Below, one piece after another: positions 58,765-64,000 of a DNA stretch of 64,000 bases (position 1 is the stretch's first letter; the number at the start of each line of letters is the position of its first letter). Source of the DNA: Massilia sp. CFBP 13721 (GTDB taxonomy: Bacteria > Pseudomonadota > Gammaproteobacteria > Burkholderiales > Burkholderiaceae_D); contig NZ_JACYUY010000027.1 of the NCBI RefSeq assembly GCF_014842025.1, positions 17,805 to 81,804 on the forward strand, written 5' to 3'. The notes beneath the pieces are model-generated. The model worked only from the letters and a program-made list of their open reading frames with translations, made no database searches and was not told where the DNA came from. Both the position numbers and the translations under genes were made by a program.

Positions 58765-60773
58765 AGACGCTGCTGGCGCGCTTTGCCGCCCTCCCGCGCG
58801 ACAAGGCCGACACCCTGCTGCTGCTGTTCGCCGCGCTGCTGGTGCTGGCGCCGCATACCGCCCACCTGCCGGCCTGGGTGTCGATGCTGTGCGCGCTCAC
58901 CTTGCTGTGGCGCGGCGTGATCACGCTGCAGGGCAAGCGCATGCCGCCCAGCCTGTTGCTGCTGCCGCTCGCCGGCGCCGCCATGTTCGGCGTCGCCCAC
59001 AGTTACCAGAGCCTGCTCGGGCGCGATGCCGGCGTCGCCATGCTGGTGCTGCTGGTCACCTTCAAGATGCTGGAAATGCATGCGCGGCGCGACCTGTTCG
59101 TGGTGGTGTTCCTGTGCTTCTTCCTGGTGCTGACGAATTTCTTCTACGAGCAGGGCATCGGCACCGCGCTCTTGATGGCGGTGTCGGTGCTGGCGCTGCT
59201 CACGGCCCAGCTGAGTTTCCAGTTCACCGGCACGCCGCCGCCGCTGCGCCAGCGCTTCCTGATGAGCGCCAAGGTGCTGGGCCTGGCGACGCCACTCGCT
59301 TTCGCCTTATTTTTCCTGTTCCCGCGCTTCGAGGGACCGCTGTGGGGCGTGCCGGGCGACGCCACCAGCGCCCGTTCCGGCCTGTCCGAGTCGATGGCGC
59401 CAGGCACGATGGCGAACCTGGCGCAGTCGACGGAACCGGCCTTCCGCGTGCGCTTCGATGGCCGCGCGCCCTCGCAGGAACAGATGTACTGGCGCGGGCC
59501 GGTACTGGGCGCGTATGACGGCCGCACCTGGACCCGGCTCGACCCACAGCTGGCGGCACGCTCCGCACGGCAGCCGCTGGCGCTCTCGGTCTCGGGCAAG
59601 GCGCTCGACTACGAAGTCACGCTCGAGCCGTCGCAATCGCGCTGGCTGTTCGCGTTGGAGATGCCGCGGCGCCTGCCGGAACTGGACGGGAACATCGCCA
59701 ACGTCTCCGGCGAATTCGAACTGACCACGAGCTTTCCGGTCGAGATGCGCCTGCGCTACCGGGTCAGCTCGCACCTGGACTATCGCCTGCAGGGGCACGG
59801 CTTGCCGCCCGACGCCGACCACTGGCTGCAACTGCCCGGCGACAGCAACCCGCGCGCGCTGCTGGCCGGCCTCGAACTGCGCGCCGAGCCCGATCCGGCG
59901 AAACGCATCGACGCCGTGCTGCAACGCTTCCGGCGCGATAACTACGTCTACACCCTGAATCCGCCGCTGCTCGGGCGCGATGCCGTCGACGACTTCCTGT
60001 ACGGCAGCCGCGCCGGCTTCTGCGAACACTTTTCGGGCGCCTTTGTGTTCCTGATGCGCGCCGCCGGCGTGCCGGCGCGCGTGGTCACCGGCTACCAGGG
60101 CGGCGAATTCAATCCACTCGACGGCTACGTCACCGTGCGCCAGTCGGACGCCCATGCCTGGGCCGAAGTCTGGCTCGCGCGGCGCGGCTGGGTGCGTATC
60201 GACCCGACCGCCGCCGTCGCGCCGGAACGCGTGCAGCGCGGCCTGGAGGGGGCGATCCCGCCGCGCGCGCCCTTCGGCATCACGGGCCTGGGACGCTTCA
60301 TACGCATCGGCGGCGAGACCAGCCCTTGGGTCGCCCAGATGCGCCACGCGGCCGGCGCCATCAACAATGGCTGGAACCAGTGGGTGCTCAACTACACGCG
60401 CCAGCGCCAGGCCAGCCTGGTCGACAGCGTGCAATCCTCGTTCTTCGACTGGCGCATGCCGGCGGGCGTGGCCGGCTTGATAACTGTGTTGCTGCTGGTC
60501 CGATTCTTCCTGCGGCGCAGGGAGACCGATCCGATCGATGCGCTATACTCCGCCCTGTGTACGCGCCTGTCCCGCCTGGGCCTGGCGCGTTCGGCAGATG
60601 AAGGCCCGAGCGCCTATGGCGCGCGCATCGTCGCGGCGGGAACCCTGGCAGCGCCCGCGCAGGCGGCGGCCGCCGAGTTCCTCGGCCGTTACAGCGCCTG
60701 GCGCTATGCGCCGCGCCGCGACGACCCGCACCTGGCCGTGACCCTGAAGCGCTTACTTTCGCAAGTCAGATGA
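58761..60773 (+). CDS. tgpA: TgpA-like transglutaminase membrane protein (DUF3488/DUF4129)
   Basis: A 670-residue inner-membrane protein. About six N-terminal helices (DUF3488, 1-190) precede a periplasmic transglutaminase-like domain with the Cys-His-Asp triad: Cys421 (GFCEHFSGAFV), His465 (DAHAWAEVW) and Asp481 (VRIDPTAA). A last helix near 570-590 (GLITVLLLVRFFL) and a cytoplasmic DUF4129-like tail follow. In Pseudomonas the homolog is essential. Start and stop overlap the neighbours by 4 bp each, so it is coupled to DUF58 and mltB. Confidence 0.94.
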   Translation: MKTLLARFAALPRDKADTLLLLFAALLVLAPHTAHLPAWVSMLCALTLLWRGVITLQGKRMPPSLLLLPLAGAAMFGVAHSYQSLLGRDAGVAMLVLLVTFKMLEMHARRDLFVVVFLCFFLVLTNFFYEQGIGTALLMAVSVLALLTAQLSFQFTGTPPPLRQRFLMSAKVLGLATPLAFALFFLFPRFEGPLWGVPGDATSARSGLSESMAPGTMANLAQSTEPAFRVRFDGRAPSQEQMYWRGPVLGAYDGRTWTRLDPQLAARSARQPLALSVSGKALDYEVTLEPSQSRWLFALEMPRRLPELDGNIANVSGEFELTTSFPVEMRLRYRVSSHLDYRLQGHGLPPDADHWLQLPGDSNPRALLAGLELRAEPDPAKRIDAVLQRFRRDNYVYTLNPPLLGRDAVDDFLYGSRAGFCEHFSGAFVFLMRAAGVPARVVTGYQGGEFNPLDGYVTVRQSDAHAWAEVWLARRGWVRIDPTAAVAPERVQRGLEGAIPPRAPFGITGLGRFIRIGGETSPWVAQMRHAAGAINNGWNQWVLNYTRQRQASLVDSVQSSFFDWRMPAGVAGLITVLLLVRFFLRRRETDPIDALYSALCTRLSRLGLARSADEGPSAYGARIVAAGTLAAPAQAAAAEFLGRYSAWRYAPRRDDPHLAVTLKRLLSQVR

Positions 60774-62002
60774 AACAGTTCGTATCACTTATCACCGCAA
60801 TCGTTTTCGCAGCAGCCCCCCAGCTCGACGCCAGCGCCGCCGCCAAACACCCGCCTTCGAAGGCGAAGATCGTGAAAGCCAAGGCGGCCAAGGCAGGCAA
60901 GCCCGCCAAGGGCAAGGCCGGCAAGTCCGTAGCGCAGTCGAAAGCACCCAAGGCACCCAAAGGCCGCAAGGCGCTTGCCGCGGCCGCTGCCGTGGCGGCC
61001 GTCGCCGCCACGTCGTCGATCGACTACGACGGCGAACAGGTCAATTTCGCCGAGTGGCAAGCCGTGCGCGAGTTCATCAGCGAGATGGTGATCAAACATG
61101 ATTTCGATCGCGCGGTGCTGGAAGCGCAGCTGCGCCAGGTGCGCTTCGTGGACTCGGCGGTGCAGCTGGTGAAACCGGCGCCGCCCGGCAAACCGAAGAA
61201 CTGGCAAGCCTACAGCGGACGCTTCATCGAGCCGATCCGCATCAACGCCGGGCTGCGTTTCTGGAACGAGAACGCCGCCGCGCTCGCGCGCGCCGAAGCC
61301 ACCTACGGCGTGCCGGCCGAGATCATCGTCGGCATCATCGGCGTCGAAACGATCTATGGACGCGATACCGGGCGCTTCCGCGTGCTCGATACGCTGACCA
61401 CGCTCGCCTTTGCCTACCCGGAAGCGCCGAACAAGGCGGCGCGCAGCATCTTCTTCCGCGCCGAACTGGAAAACGCGTTCCTGCTGGCGCGCCACGAAAA
61501 CATCGATCCCTTCACCCTGCTGGGCTCGTTCGCCGGCGCGGTCGGCATGCCGCAATTCATGCCCGGGAATATCCTGAAGTATGGCGTCGACTTCGACGGC
61601 GACGGCCACATCGACCTGCGCGGCTCGACCGCGGACGCCATCGGCAGCGTCGCCAACTTCCTGATCGAGCACGGCTGGAATCCGCGCGACGCCGGTCCGC
61701 ACGCGATCCGGGTCGACGTCGCCGCGCACCGGGCCTGGGAACCGCTGCTCGAGCGCGGCCTGGCCGCCACCCTGCGCACCGACGAACTGGCCGCCGCCGG
61801 CGTCGTGCCGGCCACGCCCTTGGCGGCCGATCGCCTGTACGGCCTGGTCGACCTGCAAAACGGCGCCGAGGCCACCGAATACTGGGTGGCGAACGATAAC
61901 TTCTTTGCCATCACCAAATATAACCGCAGTTATTTCTATGCCATGTCGGTGATCGACCTGGGACGGGCCGTGCGCGCCGCACGCGCCGGTCAAACGTTAT
62001 AG
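60770..62002 (+). CDS. mltB: Lytic murein transglycosylase B
   Basis: A 410-residue exported muramidase-like enzyme. The signal sequence (VSLITAIVFAAAPQLDASA) is followed by a Lys/Ala/Pro-rich stretch of ~55 residues (KAKAAKAGKPAKGKAGK). The catalytic domain has Glu193 in VGIIGVETIYGRDTG, plus GSFAGAVGMPQFMPGNILKYGVDFDGDGHIDL and a C-terminal ITKYNRSYFYAMSV. It cleaves peptidoglycan with anhydro-muramyl product. No lipobox is seen, so it may be soluble or bound through the basic tail. The 4-bp overlap with tgpA ties wall cleavage to the TgpA operon. Confidence 0.94.
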   Translation: MKQFVSLITAIVFAAAPQLDASAAAKHPPSKAKIVKAKAAKAGKPAKGKAGKSVAQSKAPKAPKGRKALAAAAAVAAVAATSSIDYDGEQVNFAEWQAVREFISEMVIKHDFDRAVLEAQLRQVRFVDSAVQLVKPAPPGKPKNWQAYSGRFIEPIRINAGLRFWNENAAALARAEATYGVPAEIIVGIIGVETIYGRDTGRFRVLDTLTTLAFAYPEAPNKAARSIFFRAELENAFLLARHENIDPFTLLGSFAGAVGMPQFMPGNILKYGVDFDGDGHIDLRGSTADAIGSVANFLIEHGWNPRDAGPHAIRVDVAAHRAWEPLLERGLAATLRTDELAAAGVVPATPLAADRLYGLVDLQNGAEATEYWVANDNFFAITKYNRSYFYAMSVIDLGRAVRAARAGQTL

Positions 62003-62454
62003 AGACGTCTATACATTACATTAAGTTGTAACATGTTGTAACGGCACCACTGCCACTTTTACCTCAGGCAGCACCATTCACATCGGGTACTCCCCTGGGG
62101 TATCCATCCCCGCCCGCTTTCTGTACTGTACGGAAACATTCACAGGGCTGCATACTCCCACTTTTATTAGCATTTCTACATATCATTCTGAAACGTGTGG
62201 CACGCAACTTCTGTTTCCTCTACACTCGTATTTAATTAAAAAACAATTATTTCCTACGTGAGTTTGTGAGAGAATTGCATTGCGGCCATTGTTGCGATTA
62301 GACAACAAGGTCGAGGCTTTGAACCGAATTCTATTGCTCATAAGTACTAGAGCCTGAATTAGTTGTACAATTGAGTAGATTTTTACGAAAGACTTCCGGA
62401 ATCGAAACGCTGCAAGCGACTTTCCGTAAACCCACAATAGGAATATTTGAAATC
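62003..62454. other. AT-rich non-coding region before a small regulator-like gene
   Basis: 450 bp without a supported gene. It contains the direct repeat TTGTAAC-ATG-TTGTAAC (62025-62041) and a strongly AT-rich block around 62230-62250. This probably holds the promoter of the gene at 62455. I found no clear terminator for the moxR-mltB operon. Confidence 0.4.
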
Positions 62455-62799
62455 ATGACAAACCAAGTCGGCATTGATATGAGCAGCGATGCGGAGTCGG
62501 ATGAACTGTTGCAATACAACCCGAACCGCCTGCTGGATACCCTGATCGAGAACCTGCGCCTGAAGAACGACGCAGCCCTGTCGCGCGCGCTGGAAGTGGC
62601 GCCGCCGGTGATCTCGAAGATCCGCCACCACCGCCTGCCGGTCGGCGCATCGCTCCTGATCCGCATGCACGAAGTGAGCGACCTGTCGATCCGCGACCTG
62701 CGTTACCTGATGGGCGACCGCCGCAACAAGTTCCGCATCAGCGACAAGCAGTTCAAGCCGAAAGAAGGCGCATCGCCTTCGGCGTCGAGCGGCGAGTAA
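62455..62799 (+). CDS. Small helix-turn-helix-like protein, unknown
   Basis: A 114-residue cytoplasmic protein. The central part LLDTLIENLRLKNDAALSRALEVAPPVISKIRHHRLPVGASLLIRMHEVSDLSIRDLRYLMG looks like a Cro/XRE-type HTH, with ALSRALEVAPPVISKIR as the helix-turn-helix. The tail is basic (RRNKFRISDKQFKPKEG). It is probably a DNA-binding regulator. The start at 62455 is chosen because the upstream in-frame part is AT-rich and without similarity; the ribosome site (AGGAAT) is distant. It converges on cysM with a shared terminator. Confidence 0.7.
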   Translation: MTNQVGIDMSSDAESDELLQYNPNRLLDTLIENLRLKNDAALSRALEVAPPVISKIRHHRLPVGASLLIRMHEVSDLSIRDLRYLMGDRRNKFRISDKQFKPKEGASPSASSGE

Positions 62800-62859
62800 T
62801 ACGCACATGATGCTCACGCGGCTGCTCACGAAGTGGCCGTAAGAGAATAATGGACGTAA

Positions 62860-62886
62860 AAAAGGGGCGATACGATCGCCCCTTTT
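62860..62886. terminator. Bidirectional terminator between convergent genes
   Basis: A perfect 11-bp stem AAAAGGGGCGA/TCGCCCCTTTT with a 5-nt loop provides A- and T-tracts on both sides. It serves the small HTH-like gene on the plus strand and cysM on the minus strand. Confidence 0.93.
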
Positions 62887-62906
62887 GCCATGTCCGGATT
62901 ACTTTA

Positions 62907-63809
62907 TCAAGCGGGAAACACGCCGGTCGACAGATAGCGGTCACCGCGGTCGCAGACGATGAACACGATCGTCGCATTCTCCACGGTCTGCGAAATGCGC
63001 AGCGCCACTTCGCAGGCGCCGGCGGCCGAAATGCCGCAGAAAATCCCCTCTTCCGCCGCCAGCCGGCGCGCCATCTGCTCGGCTGCCGCCTGGCTGACGT
63101 TTTCCACCTGGTCGACGCGCGACTTGTCGAAGATCTTCGGCAGGTAGGCTTGCGGCCATTTGCGGATGCCGGGGATCGACGAGCCTTCTTCCGGCTGGGC
63201 GCCGATGATGCGCACCGCCTCGTTCTGTTCCTTCAGGTAGCGCGACACGCCCATGATGGTGCCGGTGGTGCCCATGGCGCTGACGAAATGGGTGATGCGC
63301 CCGTCGGTATCGCGCCAGATTTCCGGCCCGGTGGTCTCGTAGTGGGCGCGTGGATTGTCCTGGTTGGCGAACTGGTCGAGGATGATGCCCTTGCCGTCCT
63401 TTTGCATCTGGTCAGCCATGTCGCGCGCGTATTCCATGCCGCCGGTCTTGGGCGTGAGCACGATCTGGGCGCCGTAGGCGGCCATGCTCTGGCGCCGCTC
63501 GATCGACAGGTTGTCCGGCATCAAGAGGATCATCTTGTAGCCGCGGATGGCGGCGGCCATCGCCAGCGCGATGCCGGTATTGCCCGAGGTCGCCTCGATG
63601 ATGGTGTCGCCGCGTTTGATCTGGCCCCGTTCCTCGGCATTCTTCAGCATCGACATCGCGGCGCGGTCCTTTACCGAGCCGGCCGGGTTGTTGCCCTCGA
63701 GCTTGCCCAGGATGACATTGTTGCGCGCCGCTGCATCCGCGCCGCCGATGCGCACCAGTTGCACCAGGGGGGTATTGCCGATCGTATCTTCGATGGTTTT
63801 ATAGGCCAT
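62907..63809 (-). CDS. cysM: Cysteine synthase B
   Basis: A 300-residue PLP enzyme making cysteine from O-acetylserine (or sulfocysteine from thiosulfate). The PLP-Lys motif is EGNNPAGSVKDRAA; the NNPAGSVKDR form is typical of CysM rather than CysK. TSGNTGIALA binds the substrate, and MGTTGTIMGVSRYL holds the cofactor phosphate. ATG 63809 (MAYKTIED) has GAGAG upstream; the longer frame is rejected. It is the last complete gene in the window. Confidence 0.96.
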   Translation of the reverse strand: MAYKTIEDTIGNTPLVQLVRIGGADAAARNNVILGKLEGNNPAGSVKDRAAMSMLKNAEERGQIKRGDTIIEATSGNTGIALAMAAAIRGYKMILLMPDNLSIERRQSMAAYGAQIVLTPKTGGMEYARDMADQMQKDGKGIILDQFANQDNPRAHYETTGPEIWRDTDGRITHFVSAMGTTGTIMGVSRYLKEQNEAVRIIGAQPEEGSSIPGIRKWPQAYLPKIFDKSRVDQVENVSQAAAEQMARRLAAEEGIFCGISAAGACEVALRISQTVENATIVFIVCDRGDRYLSTGVFPA

Positions 63810-63951
63810 GTTGCTCTCTTGCGGTTCTTCAAAACACCATTCTAAACCGGGACGCAAGAGTGCGTATGGTGAGGCGTCGGCGGCGAACTTGCTGGACCGC
63901 ATTGCCGTCCAGGTCCGAGACGCCGAGGTAACGTAGATACTGTTATGGCTG

Positions 63952-64000
63952 TCAAGCGGCGTGCAGCATCGGATTGAACTTTTCGCCAGTTTTCAGCACA
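63952..64000 (-). CDS. C-terminal fragment, possibly an IS110-type transposase (cut by window edge)
   Basis: On the minus strand the last 15 codons before TGA 63952 read VLKTGEKFNPMLHAA. A VLKTG-x-x-FNP ending resembles, from memory, the C terminus of IS110-family transposases. Only 48 bp are visible, so this is a hint. If true, an insertion sequence lies just outside the right edge, upstream of cysM. Confidence 0.35.
   Translation of the reverse strand, partial: VLKTGEKFNPMLHAA

Noticed and set aside
62205..62225. Sigma-54 promoter (TGGCACG) in the AT-rich gap
   Set aside because: The -24-like TGGCACG is present, but the -12 element reads TTCTG instead of TTGC[AT].

Overview
The window looks like a chromosomal segment of a high-GC betaproteobacterium of the family Oxalobacteraceae (Massilia/Duganella type). 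This rests on the exosortase-B type EPS cluster, the exbB-exbD-lpxK-trm112-kdsB-adk gene order, and the general character of the proteins. It is inferred by reading, not by a database search.

Layout. 1-12.3 kb: a leftward exopolysaccharide operon (epsL, epsB, a GDP-fucose synthase, epsD, epsE, epsF, epsG, exosortase xrtB/epsH, epsI, a polymerase, a flippase cut by the left edge). 12.5-14.5 kb: the ABC-F ATPase uup. 14.9-16.1 kb: tRNA-Arg(CCT) and, beside it, an AT-richer two-gene islet that reads as a Tse2-like ADP-ribosyltransferase toxin with a Tsi2-like partner. 16.3-25.7 kb: DedA, a response regulator with a degenerate phosphotransfer-like tail, a 1442-residue propeller-type hybrid histidine kinase, gamma-glutamyltransferase, an SDR dehydrogenase and a secreted proline-rich protein. 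25.9-30.1 kb: a CoA-transferase, a DsbA-like protein and a proton pyrophosphatase. 30.2-34.1 kb: adk, kdsB, trm112, lpxK, exbD, exbB (leftward).

34.1-35.4 kb is a 1.27-kb non-coding gap holding seven copies of a DnaA-box-like repeat with an invariant 45-bp spacing to a second conserved block. 35.4-39.7 kb: xseA, sodB, an exported RidA-like lipoprotein and an exported (Tat) class-V aminotransferase-like lipoprotein. 39.9-44.0 kb: a two-component system whose regulator and kinase genes are separated by mipA and a small exported-protein gene, yet have near-duplicate promoter regions. 44.2-50.3 kb: a small membrane protein with dsbA, then btuF-btuD-btuC-btuB behind a cobalamin riboswitch. 50.6-56.5 kb: a YlqF-type GTPase, a small lipoprotein, two paralogous Cys-rich secreted hydrolase-like proteins with a membrane-anchored partner, and a histone-deacetylase-family enzyme. 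56.8-62.0 kb: a coupled moxR-DUF58-tgpA-mltB operon. 62.4-64 kb: a small helical DNA-binding-like protein, cysM, and a fragment that may be a transposase C terminus.

Dispersed palindromic DNA is a second theme. Three 186-bp nested inverted repeats (24.8, 40.6 and 53.1 kb) and several shorter elements with a GTAGGGTGG core sit in intergenic gaps. The observations I rate highest are the seven-unit DnaA-box array, the Tse2/Tsi2-like islet, the exported RidA plus aminotransferase pair, the split two-component system with duplicated promoter, and the secreted hydrolase plus anchored partner pair.
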